DNA of 64,000 bases from Mauremys mutica (GCF_020497125.1 NC_059080.1:69422618-69486617), one strand, 5' to 3'. Positions 1 to 12,529 are shown, numbered from the stretch's first letter. Numbers and translations are program-made. Notes: generated from the sequence alone by a model not told the origin.

Positions 1-2536
1 CTTAGCCAGTACCTTCTTATATTATGCGGCATGCCTAAACTGTTCCTTGTTTGCAGTAAAAAAGAAGTTCCTTCTGTGGTTGTTGCATACTATTTTGCCA
101 GACAGTTTATATAGCAGTGTTGTAACACTGAAGCCTAATTTAAAATCAGATTTTAAGAAGGATATAGAAACATAAGAATTACCTTGCCATTTCAGGCCAA
201 TTACACCTGCCTACTGTCAAATCTGTACACCCATCTACTGTCAAATCTGTAGTTCCCTGATGCATCAGTAGGTTGCAACAGAGTGCTAAATACAGTCTGA
301 AATCAACTCCCTCCCACTAAGGTTCTGGGATAAAAAGATGATAAAAAAATAAAACATGATAAAAAGATTGTGTCTGAGCTGATGGATAAATTCTTCATCC
401 AGGGACTGGAGGGAAGATGACCCGTACTCATGATGTAAGGTATTCTGACAGCGCGGATGATAGGATACTACTATCCATCTTAGAGACATAGCAGATAACT
501 GTCACCCATCACTACTTCCTTGGAGAGATGTGAATGTTAAAACTGGATCCATTTCGTACCTGTTCTCTCCTGCTAGTTGTCTGAAGTGGGACACAAGTAT
601 CCCAGTGTAATGCATCAGAATAGGGTAGTATCCCTTTAAATAGACTGTGAGCCTTCTAGTGGTGCTGACCATGTTCTATGTTTTATAAGCCAGCAGAACC
701 CAGGCAGAACAGCAGTGTACAAGTGTGTGTGTATATAGCTAGGCATTGAATGTTGTGTATATCCAGCAAACACAGTTAATTTAGACTCCACTGTGCCCAC
801 GTGGCTCCTCCATTTTATGTTATTCCTATAAAGATCAAAAGATCCAACACCCATGATCAGCAGAGTCAAAATGCTTTCTCACATCTTATTTAGCAAGAGC
901 AAGAAGCCATAGGAGGAAAATCATAAAACATCATGGACACAAATACAGTACTAGCAACACACAAATGGTACTCAGCTCTAGATCTTCTTTACTTCTGATG
1001 CAGTTTACACCATCTCCCAATATCCCAGTCTCTAGCTGAAATTAGCACCTGAACTAAAAACAGCTTTTTCAAGCTAAACCCAGAAAAGATGTAGGTCATG
1101 TCTGCGGAGAGAGGGAAACAGCTCAAGCTACAATCATCAGTACATTCCTGTTCTGAGGGTGTCTACAGATCATCAAATGTGAACATCTGAGAGGTCCTTA
1201 ACTCATCAGTCCTGGATACTTCAATAGCCACGGCTACTAAAAATGCCTTCTTCCATCTGCACCTGGAGAGATGACTATGCCTTGTCTGTGGGAAAATAGC
1301 TGGGCCACAGTGAGACACAATTTGTTTACCTCCACATTGGCTTATTCAGCCTTACTGTATCTCACTATACCTAGGAATGAGCACATCAGCACAGAAGAAG
1401 CTTTCATTTGGTCTTGTATTCAACAACAGGCATCAACGCAGTGCACTGTTCATTATAACACCGAAGAGAGCTAAGTACTGGGAATAGACAAAGAAGCTGG
1501 TAAGGAAGTATAATCAGCATATCTCAAGCTGATAGCATTGCTAAGTATTTCAATGGGAGGTGCTGTATGGGGAAAGATTCCATGTCCTCCACAGTGAGTC
1601 TGTAAGGTCTCTCTGGCAGGAGATTCTGCAGTGGGCTAGGGCAGGCCCTCACTCGTCTCTGGGACTCTGGCTTCTGGCAGGAGGTGGCTTTGCCTGGAGC
1701 TGGGAGGTTTCATAACCCACTCAGGCAGCAATGTGTTCTGGTGAGGGGTCCCTGAGTCAATGGGAGAGGTGCGTTGTCCACTCTCAGACCAATTCCTACA
1801 GAGAGGGCTGAAGGTGGTTCGGTCCAGGCAGCTATATGGTCTGGTGTGGGGTTCCAGCAGGGGTAGTGGGAGGGATGGCAGCCTGCATCACCCATCGTAC
1901 CCTTGTTCCTACTCACTGTCAGAATGGCGACAAATCTCAGGCCCTGCAGAACTAAACGTAAAATTCACTTCAACTTTCCTTCAGTCACAGCCAACACAGC
2001 AATAAAGATTATGACCAGAAGAGGAAAGCTAGAGAGAGAAAGGACAGCTTAAAAAATGTCCCTACTGCTTGAGGAAGCAGAGAGGAAACTAAAGCACAGA
2101 CCCATTTTAGTTGTCACAGAAGTAAAAAGACCAGCAGTTCAATGCTGTCTAGGGGTTCTGTTTAAAATAAATAAAATGTTTGGCTCAAGTGCTAATTTAA
2201 CATGTTATCTACTTGTAGGAACTAAAAATCAAACACCTCCCACCCCAGTTACCTTACCAAGCATTTCTGCCCACTTGGAATCACTCAGGAGTCCTTAGGA
2301 ACATGAAGAGTATTTGTCGTTGCACTTGAGAAAAACACAATAACCACATATTTACATATAATAAAATGGACAAAGTCCAAACAGCGATGTAGGGTTGTGG
2401 CCAGCTCCCAAATCCCAGTTAGCAATTGCCTGACTTGCTGAGGCCCGGAATTCTAATTTGCAATGCAATCTCCAACCACCGAAAACCTCACTCAAGAACC
2501 CTATTAGACCTAGCACATAGAGCTAGTTGGAAAATG
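1..2536. other. Intergenic or intronic sequence without a recognisable gene
   Basis: No reading frame here is long or shows a recognisable domain. There is a short TG-rich microsatellite at about 722-736. A comparatively GC-rich patch lies at about 1560-1960, with open frames on both strands that look like composition artefacts. I recognise no repeat family here with confidence. Confidence 0.5.
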
Positions 2537-3290
2537 ATCCAGCAAATTCATCAGCCAGCTATTTAAAAACTCTTGGATGCAATTTATCTGGACCTGATAT
2601 AAAAATGTCTTACTTTAGTAGCTTCTGTTTAACATCCTCCAGAGATGCTAGTGGAATGGAAAGAGCATTATCCTAACCATATGATACTATATCATCTGTT
2701 TTTTCCCCAAATATAGAACAGAAATATTTATTGAACACTTCTGCCTTTTCTGCATTATTATTGATGATTTCATATTTCTATCTAGTAATGGACCAATATC
2801 ATTCTCAGGATACTGTTTGTTCCTAATATATTGAAAAAACTCCTTATTGTCCTTAACATTGCTGGTCATTGGTTTCTCCTTGTGTCCCTTGGATTCCCTT
2901 TCCAATTTTCTATAATTCCTAACTTGTGCTTTATATTTATTATGTATGTCCACTTTTCCATTTGTTGTGTATTTTTTAAATTATTTTTTACAGTTGCCTT
3001 CACTTCCCCTGTAAACCAGATTGTTTTTTTAACTAGCAAAGCCTTCTTCCTCAGTTGTGGGATTGTGCCTTTTTGGGTATCTAATTAGGTGTCCTTAAAT
3101 GATTCCCAATTATCATTCACATTTTTCTGATTAAATTCTTCCTCCCAGCAGATTTGGCTCGCAATCATTTTCAGCTTTGTGAAACTGGCCCTAATAAAAA
3201 ATATCAGATATCCTTCCTCTTAACCTTTATTTATATCAAAAACCCTACCCTTATTAACAAAACTTCATTTCAAATGATCCCAAAACCATG
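2537..3290 (-). mobile_element. Antisense fragment of an old CR1/L3-type LINE (ORF2 linker region)
   Basis: Read on the minus strand, this segment encodes decayed pieces of a CR1/L3-type ORF2 in the correct order. First comes a stretch resembling the region between endonuclease and reverse transcriptase: a WEEEFN-like block near 3150, then VKKTIWF and VKATVKNNLKN near 3000. Next are KEFFQYIRNKQ and GPLLD near 2770-2830, and finally a GPDKLHPRVFKELAD-like block near 2560-2600, which in these elements opens the RT domain. Several stops and frameshifts break it, so it is non-functional. Both ends are truncated. It is on the opposite strand to the LINEs at 4.2-9.8 kb and is a separate insertion. 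The exact edges are approximate. Confidence 0.75.
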
Positions 3291-4230
3291 TTTAAAAGAA
3301 TAAAATTATCTCCAATCCACAGGGAAACTTATTACATTAAATATAATCCACTTATTACAAAGTATGTATAAAAAAAGATTCCAATAGATGGGAGAGCTTT
3401 AGTCTGACTCTCTAGAAATTAAATGATTTATTCAAGATGTGCATATTTTCATGTTACTTGCTTTCTCTTGATGAATATTCTAGTAGGTTTCCCAAAGTCC
3501 TGGTTTAATGAATATGAAAAGATGTTCACACTGTTTTTTTGTTAAGGAAAAATGCCAAAAATACAGCTAAAGAGGCGAGGTTTGTAATGTGGGAGGGACA
3601 GTTTGGGAATTCCTAATTTCCCTCTATTTTTCTGACAGCCAGTATGGGATTTCCAGTAGAAAGGACCCTCCATTAAGAACTGAAACAATTCTCCCATGGT
3701 TTTATATTGAGAATACATTTCTGGGCTCAAAATGTGATGGCTATATTTTAAAGGCTCTTTGGCACCCACAAAGTCCTTTAAGAAATCTGAGTTCATTGAT
3801 GTTTAGTAAATCTGTTAAAGTGATACTGTTGCTAAAAATTGGAGGCCTCTGCTTGGCAGCCTACTACTCTGGAGAGATATGAAGCTCAGGGTTGACAGGC
3901 AGCAGTGCAACTTTGAGTATTGGGAAAGAAAAAGAAAGCGGAGACTCGAAAATATCCTCCAGAAAGAAACTTTAAAGAATTTCAAACAAATTATATTAGA
4001 ATACCAGATAGAAATAAAGGAGTCAAAGTAGTGAATCAATGTTTAAGTCAAAACACCACATTCTGCTCTCATTTACAAAGGTGTAATTTGGAGTGATTCC
4101 ATTAATGTGCATACTGTTACTCTGGGTTTACCCTGCTGTAATGGAGCAAAATTTGGCCAAAGGAAGGCTTTATTCACTGTACATATACACATTATGTATA
4201 ATACACATAATGAAGCATTGTGCTTAGAAT
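3291..4230. other. Unannotated AT-rich spacer
   Basis: The sequence between two LINE fragments is AT-rich and carries only short frames on either strand. I see no domain, splice-site pair or repeat family that I can support. Confidence 0.45.
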
Positions 4231-5198
4231 ATATATATTTATAAAGAATCAAAGGATAGGAACATAAATGCTATTTAAAATGGGTTTATGGAAAATAGGT
4301 CCTGTCAAATTAATTTGATTTTTTAAAGAGCTTATTACCTTTATCCACCAAACTTGTAGTGTTAATATAATATACTTAGACTTCTGTAAGGCATTTGACT
4401 TGGTACCACACAATATTTTGATTAAAAAAATAGAAAAACCATAAAATTAACAAGCCACACATTAAATTAATTAAAAACCAGCTAATGGACAGGTCTGAAA
4501 ATGTAATGGTCCACAGGGAATCATCATTGAGCGGGTGTATTTCTAGTGGAGTCCCTCAGGGATCGGTTTTGCCCTATTCTATTGATCATTTTTATCAATG
4601 ACCTGAAAGAAAACACAAAATCATTGCTGATTATGTTTGCAGATGACACAAAGATTGGGGCAGTGGTAAGTAATGAAGAGGACAAGTCACTGATATAGAG
4701 CAATCCGGATTGCTTGGCAAATTGGGTGCAAGCAATCAATATACATTTTAATGCAGCCAAATGTAAAGTTATACACCTGGGAACAAAGAACGTAGTCTGT
4801 ATTTGCAGGATGGGGGACTTTATCCTGGGAAGCAGTGACTTTCAAAAAGACTCAGGGGTCATGGTGGAGCTGAAGATGAGCTCTGAGTGCAATGCTGTTG
4901 CCAAAAGGGCTAATACAATCCTTAAATGCATAAACAGTAATCTTAGTAAAAAGTATATGTAGCACTAGTGCAACCTTGATTGTAATCGTTCTGGTGTCCA
5001 CAATTCAATCAAGACAAATTGGAAAGGTTCAGCAAAGAATGATTAAAGTATTGGGAGACATGCCTGATAGTGATAGACTCAAGGAGCTCAATCTATTTAG
5101 CTTAACAAGGAGAAGCTAAGGGGTGACTTGATCACAGTTTATACGTAAGTACACGGCGGAACAAATATTTGATAGTGGGCTAACAGACATAGACAAAG
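4231..5198 (+). mobile_element. Old CR1/L3-type LINE, upstream part, interrupted at 5198
   Basis: A decayed sense-strand LINE RT can be followed through this segment. A DFCKAFDLVPHNIL-like block (RT catalytic Asp) lies near 4378-4425. A SGVPQGS-like block lies near 4535-4565, and an LLMFADDTKIG block (the FADD active site) near 4622-4660. C-terminal blocks resembling AVAKRANTILKCIN lie near 4890-4940, and LFSLTRRS near 5095-5115. Stops and frameshifts are frequent, so it is a fossil. The element stops inside its ORF2 C-terminus at 5198 and continues at 9598, where the next expected codons and its 3' tail occur. The gap is filled by a younger CR1. Confidence 0.8.
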
Positions 5199-5209
5199 CT
5201 ATAACAAAG
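5199..5209. repeat. Left target-site duplication of the CR1 at 5210-9590
   Basis: The 11-mer ctataacaaag occurs here and again at 9587-9597, exactly at the two borders of the inserted CR1. Its first four bases (ctat) also match the CR1 3' terminus, so the true duplication may be 7-11 bp. Confidence 0.7.
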
Positions 5210-5213
5210 CTAT

Positions 5214-5581
5214 AGCAGAGCGGACAGGGAGCTGCAGACAGGGGAGTTTGAGAGGGAGAGCAAGAGATCCCGCTGCTGAACAGGCTACTGGGTGAGAGTA
5301 CTAGCTGTTGGTGCGAGTGAGTGTGCTCGACTGTTTGAATTTTAATTGTGATTCTGATTTCAGGTGACTTTAGTTTCAGTTACAGCTGCTGTGGCAGTTG
5401 GAACTGAGTGCCTGACCTTGTTCCCTTGATTGTTCCCTTGATTGCCTTTGATTGGCCTTCCCCAGTGTGACTCATGAGGGGGTGGGACAGACCTAGGCAA
5501 GCAGGCTTTAAAAGCCAGAGGCAGAGCGACCAGGGGAGCAGAGTGGACAGGGAGCTGCAGACAGGGGAGTTTGAGAGGGAG
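5214..5581 (+). repeat. Direct 45-bp repeat in the CR1 5' leader
   Basis: A 45-bp segment beginning agcagag at 5214-5258 recurs at 5537-5581 with one visible mismatch. The copies are 323 bp apart, both in the leader just upstream of ORF1. This looks like a duplicated promoter/5'-UTR module, or two leaders in tandem, rather than a feature of the old LINE. Confidence 0.8.
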
Positions 5582-5602
5582 TCTGACAGAGGGAGGCTTA
5601 CG

Positions 5603-6670
5603 ATGGTTAGGAAGACCCGCAACACCTGTGCCAGCACTGCTTCTGTCTCCTCCACCTGTGCCTGTAGCCAGACAGAGCACATGAGCATGGATGCTTCTAC
5701 CCAGATCCTGGTGCAGTTTTGCAGGGACTGTAACTTGCAATTTTCATTTACTGATATCCAGGCTGGGGGTGGGGGCATCCAATGTGAAAGGTGCCTACTG
5801 GTGGAATCTCTCAGGCAGCAGGTAGGAGAGCTACAGGAGGAGGTGGCTAGGTTGAGGAGCATCCGAATCCACGAGCAATTCCTGGACAGTGTCCATGTGG
5901 AGACAGCTGAGGTAGCTGTCCCAGTACACAGGACTGCTGACACACCACTGGTGGAGGAGGAGATGGCTCAGGGTGGGCACTGGCAGCTGGTTACTTCTGG
6001 CAGCAGGCAGTGCTCCACCCCTGTTCCGAACCCTCTTGCCATGGTAATAGGTAACTGTTATGCTCTTCTTGATACAGGAGAGAAGGAATCACCCCCTACA
6101 GTAAAGGAGGAGAAGCTTGTACCCCTAAGGCTGAGAGGTCTGCTGCCACCATTGCGAATAGCAAAGTTAGGGTGGTGGTGGTCAGAGACTCTGCTGAGGG
6201 GGACGGAGGCGCCCATCTGTCGCCCTGACATTTCATCTCGAGAGGTATGCTGCCTGCCGGGGGCGTGTATGTAAAATGTTACAGAGGCATTGTCGAGGAT
6301 TATCCAGCCCTCTGACTACTACCCCATGCTACTCATCCATGTGGGCACAAATGATACTGCGAGGTGTGACACTGAGTGGATCAAGAGTGACTACAGGGCT
6401 CTGGGAGTACGGGTGAAGGAGTTTGGAGCGCAGGTGGTATTCTCTTCGATTCTTCCTGTCAAAGGTAGGGGCCCAGGCAGAGACAGATGCATCATGGAGG
6501 TGAATGCCTGGCTGCGAAGATGGTGTCACCAGGAGGGCTTTGGCTTCCTCGACCACGGGATGCTATTCGAGGAAGGACTGCTAGGCAGAGATGGCATTCA
6601 CCTTTCAAGGAGGGGAAAGACCCTATTTGCACACAGACTGGCTAACCTAGTGAGGAGGGCTTTAAACTAG
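5603..6670 (+). pseudogene. CR1 ORF1 remnant: zinc-finger/coiled-coil plus SGNH esterase-like domain
   Basis: The start at ATG 5603 fits the family, because the protein begins immediately after the leader repeat. In the first ~90 residues a Cys-rich block (CRDC...CERC, with 18 residues between the pairs) suggests a zinc-binding fold. It is followed by a heptad-rich coiled coil (LRQQVGELQEEVARLRSI). After a frameshift near 6180-6290 the frame at 6290-6670 carries an SGNH/GDSL-hydrolase C-terminus: the HVGTNDT block and DGIHLS, which supplies the Asp/His pair. The block I GDS motif is damaged: around 6180 the frame reads VVVVRDS, so the Gly is lost, and the frame then shifts. CR1 ORF1 proteins bind the element RNA, and the esterase is a known domain of this clade. 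The copy is not functional. Confidence 0.85.
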
Positions 6671-6735
6671 ATTCGACGGGGACAGGTGAGCAAAGCCCAC
6701 AGGCAAGTGGGGAACACGGAGACCTGGGAGATGGG

Positions 6736-9504
6736 TTGGAAACAAGAGGGAGCGTGGGCTATAATGGCAGAGAGAAAGGAGGGTCAGGGAAAAAATGGGA
6801 GGCAAGATCAAACCAGAATCTTAGATGCCTATATACAAATGCGAGAAGTATGGGTAATAAGCAGGAAGAACTGGAAGTGCAAATAAATAAATACAACTAT
6901 GACATTATTGGCATCACTGAAACTTGGTGGGATAATACACATGATTGGAATGTTGGTGTGGATGGGTACAGCTTGCTCAGGAAGGATAGACAGGGGAAAA
7001 AGGGAGGAGGTGTTGCCTTATATATTAAAAATGTACACACTTGGACTGAGGTGGAGATGGACATAGGAGACGGAAGTGTTGAGAGTCTCTGGGTTAGGCT
7101 AAAAGGGGTAAAAAACAAGGGTGATGTCATGCTCGGAGTCTACTACAGGCCACCTAACCAGGTGGAAGAGGTGGATGAGGCTTTTTTTAAACAACTAACA
7201 AAATCATCCAAAGCCCAAGATTTGGTGGTGATGGGGGACTTCAACTATCCAGATATATGTTGGGAAAATAACACCGCGGGGCACAGACTATCCAATAAGT
7301 TCTTGGACTGCATTGCAGACAACTTTTTATTTCAGAAGGTTGAAAAAGCTACTAGAGGGGAAGCTGTTCTAGACTTGATTTTAACAAATAGGGAAGAACT
7401 CATTGAGAATTTGAAAGTAGAAGGCAGCTTGGGTGAAAGTGATCATGAAATCATAGAGTTTGCAATTCTAAGGAAGGGAGTACAGCAAAATAGAGAGGAT
7501 GGATTTCAAGAAGGCAGATTTTGGTAAGCTCAGAGAGCTGATAGGTAAGGTCCCCTGGGAATCAAGACTGAGGGGAAAAACAACTGAGGAGAGTTGGCAG
7601 TTTTTCAAAGGGAAACTATTAAGGGCCCAAAAGCAAGCTATTCCGCTGGGTAGGAAAGATAGAAAATGTGGCAAAAGACCACCTTGGCTTAACCATGAGA
7701 TCTTGCATGATCTAAAAAATAAAAAGGAGTCATATAAAAAATGGAAACTAGGACAGATTACAAAGGCAAACAACACAGGAATGCAGGGGCAAGATTAGAA
7801 AGGCAAAGGCACAAAATGAGCTCAAACTAGCTATGAGAATAAAGGGAAACAAGAAGACTTTTTATCAATACATTAGAAGCAAGAGGAAGACCAAGGACAG
7901 GGTAGGCCCACTGCTCAGTGAGGAGGGAGAAACAGTAACAAGAAACTTGGAATGGCAGAGATGCTTAATGACTTCTTTGTTTCGGTCTTCACTGAGAAGT
8001 CTGAAGGAATGATTAACATAGTGAATGCTAATGGGAAGGGGGTAGATTTAGAAGATAAAATAAAAAAAGAACAAGTTAAAAATCACTTAGAAAAGTTAGA
8101 TGCCTGCAAGTCACCAGGGCCTGATGAAATGCATCCTAGAATACTCAAGGAGCTAATAGAGGAGGTATCTTTGGAAAATCATGGGAGACGGGAGAGATTC
8201 CAGAAGACTGGAAAAGGGCAAATGTAGTGCCCATCTATAAAAAGGGAAATAAAAACAACCCAGGAAACTACAGACCCAGTTAGTTTAACTTCTGTGCCAG
8301 GGAAGATAATGGAGCAAGTAATTAAGGAAATCATCTGCAAACACTTGGAAGTTGGTAAGGTGATAGGGAATAGCCAGCATGAATTTATAAAGAACAAATC
8401 GTGTCAAACCAATCTGATAGCTTTCTTTGATAGGATAACGAATCTTGTGGATAAGGGAGAAGCGGTGGATGTGGTATACCTAGACTTTAGTAAGGCATTT
8501 GATATGGTCTCGCATGATATTCTTATCGATAAACTAGGCAAATACAGTTTAGATGGGGCTACTATAAGGTGGGTGCATAATTGGCTGGATAACCATACTC
8601 AGAGAGTAGTTATTAATGGTTCCCAATCCTGCTGGAAAGGTATAACAAGTGGGGTTCCGCAGGGGTCTGTTTTGGGACCGTCTCTTCATCAATGACTTAG
8701 ATGTTGGCATAGAAAGTACCCTTATTAAGTTTGCAGATGATACCAAACTGGGAGGGATTGCAACTGCTTTGGAGGACAGGGTCATAATTCAAAATGATCT
8801 GGACAAATTGGAGAAATGGTCTGAGGTAAACTGGATGAAGTTTAATAAAGACAAATGCAAAGTGCTCCAACTTAGGAAGGAACAATCAGTTTCACACATA
8901 CAGAATGGGAAGAGACTGTCTAGGAAGGAGTACAGCAGAAAGGGATCTAGTGGTTATAGTGGACCACAAGCTAAATATGAGTCAACAGTATGATGCTGTT
9001 GCAAAAAAAGCAAACGTGATTCTGGGATGCATTAACAGGTGTGTTGTGAGCAAGACACAAGAAGTCATTCTTCCGCTCTATTGTGTCCAGTTCTGGGCAC
9101 CGCATTTCAAGAAAGATGTGGAGAAATTGGAGAGGGTCCAGAAAAGAGCAACAAGAATGATTAAAGGTCTTGAGAACATGACCTACAAAGGAAGGCTGAA
9201 AGAATTGGGTTTGTTTAGTTTGAAAAAGAGAAGACTGAGAGGGGACATGATAGCAGTTTTCAGGTATCTAAAAGGGTGTCATCAGGAGGAGGGAGAAAAC
9301 TCGTTCACCTTAGCCTCTAAGGTTAGAACAAGAAGCAGTGGGCTTAAACTGCAGCAAGGGAGGTTTAGGTTGGACATTAGGAAAAAGTTCCTAACTGTCA
9401 GGGTGGTTAAACACTGGAATAAATTGCCTAGGGAGGTTGTGGAATCTCCATCTCTGGAGATATTTAAGAGTAGGTTAGATAAATGTCTATCAGGGATGGT
9501 CTAG
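6736..9504 (+). pseudogene. CR1 ORF2 remnant: AP-like endonuclease and reverse transcriptase
   Basis: From 6736 the endonuclease is recognisable: [13 protein letters not shown], then GIITETWW-type (GITETWWDN) with the catalytic Glu, [11 protein letters not shown] and finally ESDHEII with the Asp/His pair near 7435-7450. A frameshift near 7500 moves the frame to 7499-7798, and another near 7800-7950 leads to 7952-8227. A short deletion or frame change near 8170 disrupts the RT entry region. The RT core then appears at 8294-8695 (YLDFSKAFD, SGVPQGSVLGP). After a further frameshift the FADDTKLGG active site appears near 8730. The C-terminal domain runs at 8905-9504, but about 10 residues are missing after LPLYC near 9080. 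The product would nick the target and prime reverse transcription. At least five lesions make it non-coding today. Confidence 0.9.
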
Positions 9505-9590
9505 ATAGTATTTGGTCCTGCCATGAGGGCAGGGGACTGGACTCGATGACCTCTTGAGGTCCCTTCCAGTCCTACAGTCTATGAATCTAT
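9505..9590 (+). repeat. CR1 3' UTR and terminal repeat
   Basis: This follows the ORF2 stop. It contains the conserved CR1 3' segment (ggactggactcgatgacc then cttgaggtcccttccagtc), which is recognised by the element RT, and ends in the short repeat tctatgaatctat. The right copy of the target duplication overlaps the last four bases. Confidence 0.88.
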
Positions 9591-9597
9591 AACAAAG
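9587..9597. repeat. Right target-site duplication of the CR1
   Basis: This is the second copy of ctataacaaag (see 5199-5209). The old LINE resumes directly after it. Confidence 0.7.
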
Positions 9598-9842
9598 TCC
9601 AATAGCCAGAAGTTTAAGCTGGACAAATTCAGACTGGAATTAAAATGTACACTTTTAACAGTGAGGGTAATTAACCATTGGAATGATTGACCAAGACTGT
9701 GGTGGATTCTCCATCACTGGCCATTTTAAAATCTAGTTAACAGGCCTTATTTGAGGAAGTTCTATCGCCTGTGTTATGCAGGAAGTCAGCCTAGAAAAGA
9801 TCACAGTGGTCCCTTCTGGCCTTAGAATCTATGAATCTGTGT
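9598..9842 (+). mobile_element. Old CR1/L3-type LINE, downstream part and 3' tail
   Basis: The sequence continues the ORF2 C-terminus broken at 5198: a KFRLEL-like block near 9620-9650 and a VINHWN-like block near 9665-9690. It then ends in a CR1-like tail (gatcacagtggtcccttctggcc, then aatctatgaatctgtg). Joined across the insertion, the old element reads colinearly, which supports the nested interpretation. Confidence 0.8.
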
Positions 9843-12528
9843 AGTCTCTGCTCCAAGATACATACAATCTAAGGACCCAAAATTACATTCCTTGCACACC
9901 CAACACGGCCAGTGACTATTGGGAATTTTACAAGCAATTTAGGATCAAGCCTATAGCACATATAATTTTCTACTTCCCATTCAAAAACAAGGCTGAAGAA
10001 AAGACATCCTAGGAGTTGAATATTTCATTGCAGACTTTGATTGAGGAGTATGGAAATAACTCATGAAAGTCTCCCATTCAGCAAAACAAAAACAAATTAG
10101 ATGCTAAGATCTTCGGGACTATTTTTCCCTATGCATTGGTACAGTGCCCAGCACAATGGGACCCCAATTTTGATTAGTGCCTCTGGGTAGAAGCATAATA
10201 AAATAATAAACGTTACAGCATACTGATCAGGTCATACATTGTTCAACAAACAGTAACAAAATTATCAAAAAAATATGGAAAAGTACATTGCAAGAAAATT
10301 ATTAGACCCTTAGGTATTGCATAATTTGGGGGCTGTCATATTTCCTCCAACTTTTTTGACTCCCGCAGGTCCCAAATAGAGCAGCATTCATGATCCAAGG
10401 ATATAAGTCTAGAAAACAATAGACTATGTTCTAACAGTTCGAGGCATGTTAGATATAAATCAGAGAACCAAATCTCTCTCAAAAAACAGTTTAATTGTCT
10501 TACACACACATCATATTTTAGACATACTAGACCAAATTCACCCCAGGATAGTGCCATTGCAATACATTGTTTAAAATCAGTTACGGTTAGGTACAGTACT
10601 TCTTGGGTGCTATAATAGGATACAGTCTCTGGGATTATTATCAGTGCCTGTAAATAGACTGGTTGACAGTATGGGGTGGGAGGAATCAACCATTAAATAC
10701 ACATTCTGCGTGTTGTTTAGGGCTTTATTATTTACTGAATGTTAACAGTGTGCTTAGCGCTGTACAGATCAAAGATCCCTTCCTGTGATTCAGTGGGTTA
10801 TTGATACTGAAGGTTAAGTTGGAGAATAGTCAGAAGAAGTGAGAAATATGTGGAGGAAAAGAAGAAAAAAATAGTGCAAGTGTAGAATAAAAAAAAAGTA
10901 TGGATGTCAGGAGTGAGAGGTAACAGAGATTCTACTTCTTAGGTGAGATTTATGAGCTATTCCATCTTGTAGGTGCTCCCAGGAGAAAACAAACTGATCC
11001 AAGTTGTTTCCTGATAGGGTAATTCTGACAGAGTGCAGGTGGCATTATCTGCTTTCCAGTGCACAAAGAGTTCCCTCTAATTTCACTTTCTTCTGCTCCC
11101 CTGGCACTCGTGTGTAGGTGAGTAGTTGTAGCTTCGAGCAGCTGCAGCAGAGACAGGAGGAAGAAAATGCCTGGTGGAAGGCAGCTTTCCACACCAAGCT
11201 CCTGAGTGATTCCCCAGCTGAGGGAATCTCATTTGTTATGTTTGTTTTGCTGATGGTAACTTGTTTTGATTTCTTGCTCTTGCTGAGTCCTGCTGTTCAG
11301 TTTCTGGTGAGTCAGAATCACCATCGTACAATGATCTTCTGCATGATGAGTGTTAAGAACATCTCCTGTCTCGATTCACTTAAAGAGAAAGGGTCTTGGA
11401 CTTTCCAAACATTTAGGAAACTTCTTTTGAAGAGGTCATTTTTTTTAAAGATGCTAGAATAGACAACGATGATGGAGAAACAATTAACACCATGTGAAAA
11501 TTCCTCCCAGAAGTAATAAGATCCTGATTTCAAAAGTGCTGAGCCCCCACAAAATCAGTTGAAGATGCTTTGCATGTCTGGAAATAAGATCCTAAATTTC
11601 TCAGAGATCAAGACCAGAATGGGGAGAGAGAAGAGGAGCGGGGGGCGGTGGGGGGAGAGGCAGGGGAGTGCCCAAATCTACCATTCCATACATTTTCAAT
11701 AGATAGCATCTTATTCATTAATTCAATTCCTGCCACGTCTCCCACCTGAATTAATAGGCATCTTTCTCTCACTCTCCCTGTAATCCTTTTACCTTCTGCC
11801 AGGTGTTCACCCCCCTACCACCAGTTCTTACTTACCTTCTCCTGTGAATAACAAAGTTAAACTCACCAAAGCCAGTCAGTTTCACTGTGAAGTCCTGCAG
11901 AGCAGCACAGTGGGGTCTGTGCTGGATCAATTGCAGGAGAATGAACAGTGGAAGGAGGAGAAGGGGCAAACAGGGAGAAGGAAATGATGCAAAAGGAGAA
12001 GGAGGGAAAGAGTAAGTGGGAAGGAGGAGGAGCAAACAGAATTGAGATGGGAAGGGGAAGGATAGAAAGAGGAAGAACCTACGAAGAATAGTAAATTGTA
12101 AAGCATTGACTTACAATAAAATAGGGAAAGTATTCAATTGAAAAAAACAGACACAGAATCCAGGTTTTTCTGCCTGCCTACGGGGTAAGAATGTTGCGCC
12201 ATAAGAATTCACGAAGAGCATCTGGCTCTCTCCCATTCACTCCAGTAATCAGTTGGAACTCATAGGCAACTCTGCTCTCTCACTCCGCTTAACACATAGT
12301 AGTGCTCTTTGTGGCTTCCTTTCTCTGGCCAGCTATGACTTACATCCCCACCAACGTCCCTACCCTCCCTTGGCATTTCTGTCTTCTCTTGTGTTTGCCC
12401 GCCACAGCCTGATAGCTGTATAACTCACTGGAGGTGGACACCTTTGTCCAAACCTCTAGACCAAGACTGAGAGGTGTGTGAATAGTCCAGAAACTTTTTA
12501 TCCTTCATCAAATCTCCTTAGAGATTAC
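9843..12528. other. Unannotated spacer with two old retroposon tails
   Basis: At about 10115-10210 there is a sense-strand tail of the common amniote type (gtacagtgcccagcacaatgg...ataataaaataataa). At 10725-10800 there is an antisense relic with agcgctgtacag. A purine-rich, low-complexity run at 11620-11665 and another at 11930-12075 give spurious open frames on the minus strand. I recognise no gene. Confidence 0.45.
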
Positions 12529-12529
12529 A

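Larger units (their letters stand above)
5210..9590 (+). mobile_element. Nearly complete CR1 LINE (4.4 kb) nested in an older LINE
   Basis: This is a CR1-clade non-LTR retrotransposon with, in order, a GC-rich 5' leader (5210-5602), a decayed ORF1 (5603-6670), a decayed ORF2 (6736-9504) and a short 3' UTR (9505-9590). The 3' UTR carries the typical GGACTGG...GACCTCTTGAGGTCCCTTCCAGTCCTA hairpin-like tail and ends in tctatgaatctat. CR1 elements copy themselves by target-primed reverse transcription using the ORF2 endonuclease and RT. This copy is dead: ORF1 has at least one frameshift, and ORF2 has several frameshifts and short deletions. The presence of the 5' leader and both ORFs makes it close to full length, which is rare because most CR1 copies are 5'-truncated. 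It sits inside the old LINE at 4231-5198/9598-9842. Confidence 0.92.

Noticed and set aside
5360..5943. Antisense frames of 126 and 187 codons
   Set aside because: They are shadows of the CR1 leader and ORF1 on the opposite strand.
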